Positions 19,587 to 31,042 of a stretch of 64,000 nucleotides of DNA are shown piece after piece. Source of the DNA: Entoloma clypeatum (taxonomy: Eukaryota > Basidiomycota > Agaricomycetes > Agaricales > Entolomataceae). The stretch's first letter is position 1. Each line of letters starts with the position of its first letter. The stretch lies in assembly GCA_963565915.1 (NCBI GenBank), contig OY751495.1:248001-312000 (forward strand). The letters run 5' to 3'. The notes beneath the pieces were generated by a model. It saw only the letters and a program-made list of their open reading frames with translations, made no database searches and was not told the DNA's origin. A program made the position numbers and the translations under genes.

Positions 19587-20603
19587 ATGCGCCCTATCTC
19601 CTCTTCCCACAAGGAAAACATTCTTTCTCTGGCCTCCAATGGTCACTCCACTCATCATATTGCCTCTAACCTGGGTGTCAGCCAACCAACTGTCTCCAGA
19701 GTGCTTCAGAATCTTCTTCCTCATCGCAATCTCTCTTCTGGTGGTCGTCCATCCAAGCTTTCTCCCACCAACACACGAAACACACTTTCACAAATCACCT
19801 CAGGGAGAGCCTCCAATGCTGTGCAGGCTACCAAACACATCAACACTGTCATCTCCAATCCTGTCTCCCCAGAAACTGTGAGAAGGGTTCTCAGAAAACA
19901 TGAATTCAAGGCTGTAACAAAGAAGAAAAGACCTTTCTTAAAGGCCATACATTGGAAGAGGCGGTTGGCATTTGCTATGAAGCACAGGGAATGGACAGTG
20001 GAGGACTGGAAGAGGGTCATTTGGTCAGATGAGACCAAAATCAACAGGTTTGGGTCAGATGGCAAGGAATGGGTCTGGAAAAAGAAGGGTGAGGGGCTTA
20101 TTGAAAGAGAGGTTCAGGGCACAGTCAAGTTTGGGGGAGAAAATATTATGGTTTGGGGTTGTATGGGTTGGGAAGGTGTGGGGAGACTTGCAGAGGTTGA
20201 GGGGAGGATGGATGCTGATCAGTATGTGTCCATTTTGGAGGACAATTTGCTGCCCAGCATGGAGGAGAGTGGAATCTCTGAAGAGGAGATCATGTTTCAG
20301 CAGGACAATGACCCCAAGCACACCTCCAAGAAGGCCAAAAAATGGATGGACAGCAAGAATATTGCTCTGCTGGATTGGCCTGAACAGTCCACAGACCTCA
20401 ATCCTATTAAACACCTCTGGGTTCATATTAAAAGGAAGTTGAATGAATATCCAACACCACCCAAGGGAGTCTGGGAGATTTGGGACAGAGCAGCAGAGGT
20501 GTGGAATAATATAGAGCCAGAAGTGTGTCAAAACCTGATAGAAAGTATGCCAAGAAGGGTAGAGGCAGTAATCAAAGCTAAGGGGGGTAATACCAAGTAC
20601 TAA
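19587..20603 (+). CDS. Tc1/mariner transposase, DD34E family, with catalytic E-to-K change
   Basis: 338-residue uninterrupted frame, normal length for Tc1 transposases. Residues 1-45 form the first helix-turn-helix (HHIASNLGVSQPTVSRVL); GGRPSKLSP near 52-60 resembles the GRPR-type minor-groove motif; a second helix-turn-helix follows to about 110. Catalytic residues: Asp148 in IWSDETK and Asp240 in FQQDNDPKHTS. The third acidic residue, expected 34 positions later in DLNPIEHLW, is Lys275 (AAA at 20409-20411). The family uses Glu here to bind metal, so this copy should be unable to cut DNA although it may still bind the terminal repeats. GAA to AAA is a single G-to-A change. Confidence 0.93.
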   Translation: MRPISSSHKENILSLASNGHSTHHIASNLGVSQPTVSRVLQNLLPHRNLSSGGRPSKLSPTNTRNTLSQITSGRASNAVQATKHINTVISNPVSPETVRRVLRKHEFKAVTKKKRPFLKAIHWKRRLAFAMKHREWTVEDWKRVIWSDETKINRFGSDGKEWVWKKKGEGLIEREVQGTVKFGGENIMVWGCMGWEGVGRLAEVEGRMDADQYVSILEDNLLPSMEESGISEEEIMFQQDNDPKHTSKKAKKWMDSKNIALLDWPEQSTDLNPIKHLWVHIKRKLNEYPTPPKGVWEIWDRAAEVWNNIEPEVCQNLIESMPRRVEAVIKAKGGNTKY

Positions 20604-20632
20604 AGTATAAAATACTGTATTTATTGTACATA

Positions 20633-20843
20633 CTCACAAAACTGATTCAATGAGTCCCTGGAGTAATTTGATCATATATTGATAATTTTTTATGGGAATT
20701 ACATAATTATTGCAGATTCTGAGAGTCCTGAAGCAGGGCTTTTAACCAGGTATCAATATCTTCTTTTGATTGGCATTATTTGCAAAGTTATTTTGAAGGT
20801 ATTCACAAAGTAGCAAACATTGAATCAGTTTTGTGAGGCACTG
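20633..20843 (+). repeat. right terminal repeat of the mariner element
   Basis: Inner 20-bp motif at 20633-20652 and outer inverted copy at 20818-20837, mirroring the left end. It ends in GCACTG before TA. Confidence 0.88.
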
Positions 20844-21027
20844 TATAAGATAGCATTGTCGACCATGCATCTCCCACCTTTGTCGTCTCCTGCAGTGCTC
20901 GTCTCCATTCTCGCATATCCTGTGCCGTTCTTCGCCTGCCTCCCACCATTCTCGCGTCATGTGCCTTCCACCTCCCATCATTCGTGTGTCTGCCCACCTG
21001 CCATTCTCATGCATTTTGTGAGTGGTC

Positions 21028-21215
21028 TGCTTGGGTGTGAGGGGTGGTCGTTGGGCACACAGGACGGCCGTTGGGCACAGAGGGGCGGTCGTTGGGCATG
21101 GAGGGTGGTCGTTGGCCACGGGGGCAGCCGTGGGGACAGAGGGGCAGCTCTTGGGTATGAGGGATGGTCATTGGGCACACAGGATGGCCGTTGGGCACAA
21201 GGGGGCAACGAAAGT
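21028..21215 (-). repeat. 20-bp minisatellite, inverted relative to 15110-16035
   Basis: About nine units close to GGCCGTTGGGCACAGAGGGG on the + strand, the reverse complement of the 15110-16035 unit. Long ORFs here are by-products of the repeat. Confidence 0.85.
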
Positions 21216-21334
21216 GGGAGGAGATGGTGGTAGAGATGAGTATCAATCACAACGAGCAACGTGGCTGGATATAACCAAGCGGAGTTTGAACAGACTTAGA
21301 CGAAAACGTGGAACTGGTCACTTTGCAAAAATAA

Positions 21335-21540
21335 TGAATTCTAGTCTCATGATGCTACGACATACTGCATCAGTACATGTCTATGGTGCTACCACATACT
21401 ACATCACTACATCGTACTACAGCCCCTACAATACTACTGCACTGCCATGGTACAGCACTATGGTGCACTATGGGACACTGCAGTGCTACATGTGACTACA
21501 TGTGACTACAGCATCACAGTATTTACTACACTTTGCTACA
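21335..21540 (-). repeat. CTACA/CATAGCAC-type short repeats
   Basis: Irregular repeats such as TGCTACATGTGACTACATGTGACTAC and CACTACATCG; their complement resembles the cluster at 18920-19080. Confidence 0.65.
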
Positions 21541-22971
21541 GCCAAACATCTGGGTTTGCTGATGTTCTGTAAGTTTGAAAGCTGTGTCAACCCAATGTCA
21601 TCACTAAATTTGGGAAGATCTGACAAGCGATTATGATGAACAGAATTCATTACAATTTGATATAATCACCGTGAATTTATACCAGATTGTATACGAGCTC
21701 GTGATCACAGATAACCTCAGACAAGCGACGCCCAAAATTGACAATCACCATGAAGGTTGCCAACTTATCCTATCATTGGATTGAATTGTCAACTTTCCGT
21801 CAGTATTATTATTCCTCATGATGGGATCCATGATGTGTATGAAAGCTTGGCAAGTATTATGCACAATTCTCATTATAGGCCCGGGACAGTGGGACGGTGG
21901 AAAAAAGGGGATATTATTATTTGACTATGGACGTCCAGGTTGCAACGCGTGATTGTGAACGACGAACTATGTAAGTAAATATGCTTTGATGGTTCCTGAG
22001 CCCCCAGCCTCATTTCCAAAATTTCCGTCAAGAGACTCGCTCAACACTGACCTACATTTTGAGTGCAATTGCTAGAGCGAGTTGTTAGCGCCCGAAGTTG
22101 AGCCTTATGACAGTGGCGAAAATTCTCACCAGAGAAATAAAGCCAAACTCAATAATAATCAGTTTCTGACCTCCACTGGCATTCAAAAGTGTGTTCTAGC
22201 GTGGTTCCTTGACGCACTAAGGATAGATGGTGTCAGTCGAAAGATGGCTACTCATACATCATAAGCTTACAGGCAAGCTTGCTCCGGGGCTCAACAACAA
22301 TCTCAGCCTGTAGAGTGAACAACTCACTGGCACACAATGCAAAAGGGTTGTAATTCACATTGAGTTGCACTGGACAAGATGGTGGGGATAAAGGAAACAA
22401 GGTCATGTGAGATCCATGGCAGCACACAGGTATTTATGGAAAGTCAAACTAATGCAGCCTAATGCGGTCGTCACCAAAAGTCCATGTGATCACGAAATCG
22501 GACCTCAGGCTGTTTGTTGTCGCGACATGGCGGTAACGTTCCACACACAATCATTGTTGCCATGTTTCGTGCCTGGGCATGGGTTCCTATCGGGGGAGCA
22601 GGTCGCAGCGAGAGTCCTCCACCCAGTCTCGACAGGAGAGTCTACGAAATGGGGAAACTGGTGGATCAGGAATGTGAGTTGAGCATGAGTCGAGGATGGC
22701 TCCCTTCAAGTTATCCAAAGGGTTGAACACGTAGAACCTGTCCGCAGTGTTGCCAATGCCAGTGGTTTGATAGCTAAGTAGTCCGCGAGAAGTTTATCTG
22801 AAGTCATTGTCAGCTGGCGAAGCAAATACAAACAGCTTTCTGGCCATCTCACCCCATACTAGACAAAATTGTGAAAGGATGAGACCCAGGCATCAGCTCC
22901 AGGCGAGATTGTCGAGGGTTGACAACGCCAGCCAAGATGACGACACCTTGACAATCTAATACAATCTCAAC
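21541..22971. other. stretch without a supported gene
   Basis: Only short frames (for example 22407-22682 and 22514-22726), which could be upstream exons of the next gene but have no clear splice sites. No mobile-element signature. Confidence 0.35.
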
Positions 22972-24221
22972 GTGAGATCACAACCGATCACGACCAATTA
23001 TCCTCCCAATACAAGATTGGTACAAGTCGTGAGAAATAGAACGGTTCGTCAGCTTTTCCAGGTTTTGGTGATGCAAGTCGTCGAAGCGTTTGTCCATACA
23101 TTGCTTGATCTTTACGCTTTCATCGCAATTACCGCGTCTTCCACAACCCTCGAAGAACTACTAAAGATGGTGCAATCAGATAATGAACGCCGACAGCGGG
23201 TGTTAGATATGTTGGGAAGAATAATTCACCGCAACCTTGATGTGAGTCGCGCCTTGTCTGTCTCACGCCTGTACTCATTACGAGCAGTTCTCACTCCTGA
23301 GTTTCGTTGATCCAGTCTATGAACTTGTGGCACTTCACCCCGAACATTTCCTCCTGGCCAACAGTGTCCTTACTGTCTATGGTCCAGGACCAGGAAACCG
23401 CAGGGACTACGTTCCGACGGCCAACCGACGCCTTCGCGAGTCACACGATTCTAGCAGCCCTCCCTTCCCCCCCTTCCGCCACATATCTGAGCAGCGTGTA
23501 GGAGATGAGGGCTCAATGTCTTCCTCGTCATCCTCAATGCTGAGATTAAATTCCGGCGCTATTTCGAGATGATCCAGCAAGCCCCTCCTCAGGTCCCGCT
23601 CCCCAATGATGTGCTCAATCTCATGCGCCGGACGATGGATCTTGTGAGACTCCTTTATTGGGAGGCCAAGCCAACGGCGGCCTCGGCTGGGGAGGCGATC
23701 CTACTTCGCCGACAAGCCAGTCGGCAACGGAATCACCCAAGAGAGGCAAACGGCCTACCGCCTGTCATTGACATCGGGTCCAGTCAAGAAGCGGAGATGG
23801 AAACCTCAAATGAAGAAGACGCTGCGACCGCGCCCCCCGCGCACAGTCTCTGTGATCTGAGGAGGGGTTTCAATTGGCAAGATGTGGACATGGAGACACG
23901 GCGAGCTTACGGGGCGCCGCTGATATGTGGCCATGGTGCGTTTTCTAGTCCTTGCTTCCATGCCTAGTACAAAGCATCAACTTGGTCCTGGTCTAGACCG
24001 TGACTATGATCCGTCTTTGTTCGAGAATGCCATTCCACTCAATGACAGTGCGTGTTGATCTCTGGGACTTAGACTTGGCTTACTGTTTCGACAAGCGCAT
24101 TTATATTCTAAACCAACAGCTGTGGAGATGTGGAATCAAGATGTGGTCCTATCAGCGGATCGATCGTGAGCTCGCCGATGCCCTTATGTATATGATGATC
24201 CGATTGTATACAAATGCTTAG
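22972..24221 (+). CDS. multi-exon hypothetical protein
   Basis: Several + strand open segments joined by plausible short introns. One exon has ASSTTLEELLKMVQSDNERR and ends before GTGAGTCGCG near 23240. The next reads YELVALHPEHFLLANSVLTV, followed by an intron from about 23498 to ATGCTGAG near 23547. The next begins IKFRRYFEMIQQAPPQVPLP and reaches ICGH near 23934. A further exon has HQLGPGLDRDYDPSLFENA near 23974-24045, then another at about 24070-24220. The middle exon is rich in Arg, Glu and Ser. No domain recognised. The start codon is uncertain: the frame at 22972 opens with GTG, so an upstream exon is likely. Confidence 0.45.
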
Positions 24222-24696
24222 AGACAGTTTCGAGAGCTGTAAAAATCATTTCATCGGTGTTGATTGCCCCTCTTGCTGCGCCTAAGTATGTATGATCGAC
24301 ATCCATCTGAACATCAACCGCGCTCCAGTTCCATCAGGAAAACCCCCAATACGCAAATGGACCTGATTGAGCAAAATAGTGTCCCAGTAGAATGAAATTG
24401 AGCTAAATTTGGCATATTGATCAATATTGGCACAAAGTGGTCCGTTGAGTCAGATGAAAAGTCGCAATGATGACAGCTGGTCATTCAAATGATGAGAGAC
24501 GGACATTGAGCTCAACCTTGTCCATTTTGGAACTTATGAGCACTCATGAGAAACAGCTGAGACAGTCATAATATGGCTCAATTGGAGCATTTCGCATTCA
24601 TTTTAACGAAAGATGTTCAAACTTTAATCCAATTGAACATTTAACAAGGACAAATGTGATGTAAACGAGCGGTGTTGAAAAGAATAATCGAGCTAA
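24222..24696. other. intergenic stretch
   Basis: AT-rich with no ORF. It contains a 22-bp sequence (24304-24325) that recurs exactly at 32930-32951. Confidence 0.5.
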
Positions 24697-26909
24697 TCAA
24701 ACTTCCATTCCCTCCAGATCCAGGATGGCCATGGAGTTGTTGGCAACAGCGAGGGCCGAATGCGATTGTGAAGCACTTGACATCAATCAGTTTGCGTAAC
24801 CACCATGAAATTGGTCAGCACTCACTTGACTTCCTTGTAAATGTTCGCCAAAAGGCGGTGGTAGGCAGGTAGATTGTCACGACGGATATTGTTGAGGAAG
24901 AGCAGATGACCACGGTAGACATCCTCGTTCGCCTCGGAATTGAACTCAGTCCTCCTTAGAAACCCCCCACTCCAGTCTTGAAGAGACGCATGGACCTAAA
25001 AAAAAATGAGACAGAAGTAACAAAGGATAGTCTAGAAGGCTAACAGCAGTCGCAATCATGCACACCATTGTGGCAGGCACTTCTAGTTCTGAGCGTTGAG
25101 GGTCAGCATCTGTCATGCTCGAGGTAAAGCGGTGTGAGTGTCGATCGGCCATGGAGCCCCGCGAGCCTGAGAAATAATAATCTCTGATGCTTGAAATGAT
25201 GACTGCATGGTTGAATGGTCGCGTTCGATGTATCAAACCAGTCTGAGATAGTATTAATATAATGAAGAAAGGATGCCAAAATTACTTGCCTCCGTACGCG
25301 GGTAAATATAGTCACCCGTCGTCAAAAGCTTCTTGACCTGTTCTTTACAGTCTGTGATATTACCAGAGAGCTGAAATGAAAGCTCGATTTTCGGAGTGGT
25401 AATCTTCTTTGCACCGCACCGGACATTTGAAATACGTGTTGCCAGCTAGAAAAAAACATCAGGAGAGCAGAACTTTTTTAAAATCCAACACTTACTAAAC
25501 GTGAAACAAATCGCAGTAATCTCTTGTCCGTGTTGAGACGATGAGAGAGCTCCTTGAATGTCATATCCGTCGCGAGGCTGGTAAGTATATCCCGATAATA
25601 CTCGTCTGCAAGAGCTGTTGCTGGATAGGCATCGCTGAATAATGCATCGCCTGTGACATGACGGATGGCAGCTTTGATGAGTGCCTGGACTTGTGGTGGC
25701 TGAGAGTTGAGCGAAATATTACGGGCACCCGGCTGAGGAGGCACATAGCTTGCCTCTTCAGGCCAGTGGGTACCACAATCCTCCGTGTCTGAGGCGTTAC
25801 CATTGGGACCTGTATCTTCAGCCCCCTCTTCCTTGCAAGCTGCCCATTTTGGAACCTCATTCATACGCGCTAATGCACGTTGCAATCGGACCTGGTGCTA
25901 ATGATCAATGACATTGAAGGATTGGAGAGACGTTCCATACCTGTTTCATGACATACTCTGGTTCATCGTCCAGCTCGTCGAATGCTGGCGGATATTCACC
26001 GTTCGGGTAGACATCCTCCTCCTCTGATTCGGAGGCATGTGGGTCTTCCTCGTCATCAATGGTAGAGGCCTTGGTCTTGGCTGAAGCGTTGGAGCCCCAA
26101 TGGGGACGCTGTAACCATGTCAGTACGTTGCGTGAGAAAACATTTTCAGCATGCATTACTTCGGCAGCCAGCTTTTTTCTCAGAGCGGCATGATCAAGGC
26201 CATCAAGGTCATCGTCAGGCTCGTCAGACTGGTCAGCATCAGAGACCTCAGCTTGGGGATCGGAGTCATCGCCAGACTCATCGCCATTGTTGGGCTCGTG
26301 TTTCTTCTGTTGATGGTCTGAGGGATTGCTGGCAGCCATGCAGGTGTCCTCGTCATCAGAGTTAATAATAGCAGGAGCTTTGCGCGATAGCTTCGGAGCA
26401 GATACTGAGCAAGATAGGCCTTTAGTAAAATTGAATTTCTGCTTCGATGTCAAGGAAATGACACACCATTTGCATTCAAGTTCAACTTGGTGGAAATAGG
26501 TCTGCGGCCCGACGATTTCATAGCAGCTGCGTAAAAGATTGAGTGTCGTTATGAAAAAGCTCATTGGGCTGAGGAGATGTACCTTGCTTCTTCGCCGCTG
26601 GCAGAACTTGAGATGGAGATGCAGCACGTTTTCGAGCTCCCTTTGGTGCAGCTCCTTGGGCTATCTACAGGTTAAATGACGCCAAATATGAGTAGCAGTA
26701 CGTACTACTAGCAACTTGGCGTGCTTTTTGTTTAGCTTGGCGGCCACCTGCTAAGGGTGTGAGCAATGGGTTTTCATCTCGAGAGTTGGCGGCATACCTG
26801 GTGGGGGGTCTGCCGAGACATTTGTGGTTGGTGGTTGAACATTTTCTTTACCCATGTTGCGGTTAGCAGCGCGTTCCATGCGAGACTTGATGGCACCTGT
26901 CTTGGGCAT
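24697..26909 (-). CDS. DUF6532-type protein, multi-exon
   Basis: Starts at ATG 26907-26909 (MPKTGAIKSRMERAANRN), a basic N-terminus, with several short introns. A long acidic low-complexity exon follows (about 26390-25942; DDEDT, GDESGDDSDPQ, ESEEEDVYPNGEY). The C-terminal half looks like the DUF6532 domain common in Agaricomycetes: a conserved exon 25897-25497, then KKLLTTGDYIYPRTE, FNHAVIISSIRDYYFSG, PATMVCMIATAV, LQDWSGG, and EDVYRGHLLFLNNIRRDNL. The last exon ends LDLEGMEV with TGA at 24697-24699. One intron (25243-25289) uses a GC-AG donor (GCAAGT). Function unknown; probably nuclear given the charged N-terminus (inference). It is divergent from the Plavaka transposase, with about 310 bp between starts. 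Confidence 0.7.
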
Positions 26910-27220
26910 TGTCTTTAAAAGAGGGCAAGGTTAGATGTTGAATGGAGAGGGAAAGAGTAAGAAGTTGGATGAAACAAGAGGATGTTTGGGTTTGAGAAGA
27001 ATAAGGAGTGGTCCAAAATAATAACAGAGGACCAGCCTACTGTCAGTTTGAAACAACGGTCAACGTCTTAGAGGTGGGGGAAGTGAGGAATGAGGGTTCC
27101 GTTGGAAAGCGACCAAGATATAATAAGTAAGAAAAACAGGCAACATGTTGCATGACAACACGCAGTCCTCAAATCATCTGATTCTGAATGAAACGAGATC
27201 CATATTCTTAAAAGTTCACC
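26910..27220. promoter_or_regulatory. shared divergent promoter region
   Basis: 311 bp between the ATGs of the DUF6532-type gene (minus) and the Plavaka transposase (+). No clear TATA box or known motif; the role as promoter is inferred from position alone. Confidence 0.4.
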
Positions 27221-30200
27221 ATGCACATTATCTGCCCAGGCTGTGGATTTTCAGTCAAACAAACGGGCTTCAGAAATCATACACATACCAGTGGTGACCC
27301 ACGATGCAGAGCCAAACGACCTCCAATCCATACACCTACGTTCGAACCTCCCCCACAATCCTCAAACAACAAAACTGTTCCTGACCCTGGAGGCGACATG
27401 GTTGTGGAGCCGTCTGGGGACTTCTTCGGAAATTATGCCGATTACAGTGAACGGGATTTCGGGCTTGAGCCTGAAGCGAAGGAAGCCATGCCCTCTACAG
27501 CCGAATTTGAAGCAAAGGAAGCCGTTTCACCTGCAGATGATTTTTTTTCAGACGACAGGATTGATGATCATGACGTGGAGGCTTACGGAGAGGAGGAGAT
27601 AGATGTGGAGGATCTCGATGCAGCAAATGCCGAGCAGGAAACTGGACTGGAGCCAGAACGCCCACCATGTGATGACCTCCCACAACCTGAACATGAGGAA
27701 CCAAGCCTACAACACAATCTCAGCGAAGCACGTCGTATTCGAGGGGGTGCAGAGGAACCTCTTACCCAGAAGCCCTTTGTTGTCAACTTTCCCAATGCCA
27801 ATGCTGGCAAAATCTACTCCCGCGAGTCCCTTGGGACGAACGACCACTATACAGAGAAACTTGCTGCGCCCAACAACCCATATGCACCATTCTCTTCGAA
27901 GCTTGAATGGGAGATTGCAAGGTGGGCCAAGCTCCGTGGGCCAGGCTCGACGGCATTCACAGAACTTCTGAAGATCGATGGGGTAAGCGAAAGTTTGGAA
28001 AGTCTGCCGAGGCAGTTGGCTCACTTGTGCTGCAGGTTGTACAAGCCCTCGGACTCTCTTTCAAGAACTCTCTTGAGCTCAACCGAATCATTGATAACAG
28101 TCTTCCGGGTCGGCCATGCTTCAAGCGTCGTGAGGTGATGATCGAAGGGGAGGTCTGCGAAGTCTTCTTTCGAGATGTGATACCCTGCATTCAGGCGTTA
28201 TTCAGTGACCAAGAGTTTGCCCCATACATGGTCTTCGCTCCAGAGAGACATTATACGGATGAAGAAGAGACAACTCGGATGTATCACGATGTGCATACTG
28301 GACGATGGTGGTGGTCAACACAGGTATGCAGTGTTTGATGTTGTGGGTCCCTATATATATTTACACATATGTCAAACGCAGGAAGTTCTAGAGCGCGACA
28401 AACCTGGCGCGACAATTATACCACTCATTATTTCAACCGACAAGACACAGTTAACCCTTTTCCGTAACAAATCTGCATATCCCATCTACTTGACGATCGG
28501 AAACATCCCAAAAGAAATACGTCGCAAACCATCATGCCGTGCCTATGTGCTATTGGGCTATCTTCCAACCACTCGCCTTGAACATGTCGCAAATAAAACC
28601 GCCCGGCGGCGCGAGCTTGCAAACCTCTATCATGCCTGTATGGGAAAGATCTTGAAACCGTTGAGGACAGCTGGGAGAAATGGGTTATTCTTGACAACTG
28701 GCGATGGCATCACCCGCCGCGGTCATCCCCTCTTGGCTTGCATTGTCAGCGACTATCCTGAACACATTCTTACGACCTGCACCTTCACTGGTCAATGCCC
28801 ATCATGTCCAACTCCACATGACGAATTGGGGTCTTATGACCCTCAAAACCCTCCAAAACTCCGAGAGCTAGAACATGTTTTAGACGCTCTTGATTCATTC
28901 GATGCTGATCCGGGCGGTTTCCTCCAAACTTGCAAAAAGGCTGGTGTGAAACCGATTGTCAATCCATTCTGGAAAGATCTCCCCTACGTCCACATCTATC
29001 GCTCCATTACGCCTGATGTCTTGCACCAACTGTACCAAGGCATTATGAAGCATTTGATTAACTGGGTTACCCAGGCATGTGGGGCTGCGGAAATCGATGC
29101 ACGGTGTCGCCGTATGCCTCCAAACCACAACACTCGCCTTTTCATGAAGGGTATATCCAGTCTCTCGCGCGTTTCTGGTCAAGAACATGACCAAATGTGT
29201 CGAATCCTCATCGGCCTGATCATTGACGCTCCGCTTCCTGGGGGACTCTCAAACGCGAGACTACTCGCTTCCGTCAGAGCCCTCCTCGACTTCCTCTATC
29301 TGGCTCAATACCCTATCCATACTGACGAGACAATCACACTACTTGAAGACGCACTTGAACGGTTCCACAACAACAAATCCATCTTCATCGACCTTGGCAT
29401 ACGTGAGAACTTCAATATCCCGAAACTCCATTGGGCCCGCCATTATGCTGCAGCCATCAAGCTCTATGGTACAACAGACAACGTGAACACCCAGTACACC
29501 GAGCGGTTACACATCGACCTTGCGAAGGATGCCTATGCTGCGACAAACCGTAAAGATGAGTTTTCACAGATGACAGTATGGGTCGAACGGAAGGAGAAGA
29601 TTCTTCGCCATTCGCAGTACATCGCCTGGCGTCGACAAGGATCTCCGAGAGTCAAACCGAAGGAATGGCTCCCACCAGGTCTTGAACTTGACCGTGTAAT
29701 GCACCTGAGCAAGCATCCGACTGTTCGCGCAGTCACCTTTGACAAGTTGGGAGAGCAATACGGTGCCCAATTTTTCCGAACGGCACTGGCTCGCTATGTT
29801 ATTCTTGTCAATGAACCTAACATTACAGCTGCCCAGCTCGAACGCCGTCTATGGACTATTCAAATCCCCTTCCAAAAGGTTCCAGTTTGGCATCGTTTGA
29901 AGTACTTACAGACGGATCCGGTCACTAGCGTGTCGTCAACTGCGGATGCGGTGCTAGTTCGGCCGGAGGCGAGAGATCGACGGGGGCGGTTGGTTCCTGG
30001 ACGGTTTGACACCGTACTCATCAACGATGGTACAGGCCAGGCAGGTGGAATCGAAGGTGAGTTCGAAATGTTCAACTTCCCTCCGACCCGACCATTGTCT
30101 AACTAGTACATTACAGGATATCGTGTTGGGCGCGTTCGCGTCATCTTCTCGTTGCCAGAGAAGTCTCACCATATCTTGTTCAACGACCCGAATATCTGTG

Positions 30201-30475
30201 TTCCTCGTCACCATGCCTATGTTGAGTGGTTCTCACCATTCCAAGCTCCCGAACCCCACCATCTCTTGCATAAAATTTCGGTTCTCAAAGACCCCAATGG
30301 AGGACGTATCTGTAGTATCATCCCTGTATCCAGCATTCGACGGAGCGTACAACTTTTCCCCAAGTTCGGTGCTCGGGCACCATCAGATTGGACGAGTAGC
30401 AATGTTCTTGATGTTTGTAATAATTTTTTCGTCAACGTTTTTACAGACCGACACGTCTATAGAGTTTTGTATTAG
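27221..30475 (+). CDS. Plavaka-type transposase, intact four-exon gene
   Basis: Gene model with all junctions in phase: exons 27221-28001, 28046-28323, 28382-30056 and 30117-30475 (introns of 44, 58 and 60 nt, all GT-AG), giving 1030 residues. The N-terminus is a Cys/His zinc-binding segment (CPGCGFSVKQTGFRNH). An acidic linker follows, then family hallmarks: YAPFSSKLEWEIARW, LSFKNSLELNRIID, FRDVIPCIQALF, IPLIISTDKTQLT, PDVLHQLYQGIMKHLINW, and IPKLHWARHYAAAIKLYGTT with NTQYTERLHIDLAKDAY. These match Plavaka elements of the CACTA-like/KDZ group, DNA transposons frequent in basidiomycetes. No stop or frameshift is present, so the enzyme may be functional. I found no convincing terminal inverted repeats. 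Confidence 0.88.
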
Positions 30476-30707
30476 TGGGTCAAATTGTGCACAAATTATC
30501 ATCATAGCGCAAACATTTTACACCTTGAATTTGAATGCCCGAGAATTCGGCACAATTATACACTATTCGACTCAACGGAGCATCAAATGCTCAATCTGAT
30601 CTATTAGTACACGTTTTCAGATAATTGACGCTCATCTTGGTCAATTTCACAGTTTAGGTTTTTCCTGATGTCCCTTCCTCTCCATTCCTTCGAATGCATA
30701 TTATACT
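30476..30707. other. intergenic stretch downstream of the transposase
   Basis: AT-rich 3' flank with no ORF; weak similarity to the reverse complement of 24350-24460 (GATTGAGCA, ATAGTGT, CGTTGAGTC) could be remnants of element ends but is not convincing. Confidence 0.3.
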
Positions 30708-30980
30708 AATTCTCCAAAATCCTAAACGGTCCATCTCTGATTTGCTTGTTGTTGTCGTAAACCGTCGCAGTCAGGTAGTCATCACTGAAGACGACGTGGA
30801 AGAGATTTTGAATATCTGAAAACATGATTAATCTCAACAAAGCGATAGGGAAGCCCAAAAGTCGTACTTGGATGGGGGTCCCTCGGCACGGATTGCCTAA
30901 AATCGAGGAAAATGTACGAATCCATATGCCCAGTGTTCATCCAGGCATGATACACCCCGCCCCAGCGCAAGTACTCCACA
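30708..30980 (-). pseudogene. duplicated 3' fragment of the CRN-type gene
   Basis: Close copy, about 85-90% by eye, of the last two exons and the 3' flank of the CRN-type gene at 32990-33260, in the same orientation. It includes the coding words NTGHMDSYIFLDFRQ and RDPHP, the intron, and the last exon ending at TAG 30708-30710. Nothing upstream of 30980 resembles the rest of the gene, so it is a truncated duplicate without start or catalytic parts. Confidence 0.8.
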
Positions 30981-31042
30981 TAATAGCTACATTCATAAAT
31001 CAAACCTACTGACGTATTTGGGATAGGGACCAATTCATACGA

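Larger units (their letters stand above)
19225..20843 (+). mobile_element. Tc1/mariner DNA transposon with complex terminal repeats
   Basis: 1619-bp element between TA dinucleotides (19223-19224 and 20844-20845). Terminal inverted repeats begin CAGTGCCTCAC; the first 30 bp match perfectly and about 80 bp match overall. A 20-bp word (CTCACAAAACTGATTCAATG) occurs four times without mismatch: 19231-19250 (+), 19416-19435 (-), 20633-20652 (+) and 20818-20837 (-). Each end therefore carries two oppositely oriented copies about 185 bp apart, probably the transposase-binding sites. The single gene inside is uninterrupted. Confidence 0.95.

Noticed and set aside
19721..20531. Overlapping ORFs on both strands in the mariner element
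   Set aside because: Shadows of the transposase frame, which has all family motifs.
24222..30707. Terminal inverted repeats of the Plavaka element
   Set aside because: Only short scattered matches (for example GATTGAGCA and CGTTGAGTC words) between 24350-24460 and the complement of 30540-30620; no consistent alignment or target duplication.
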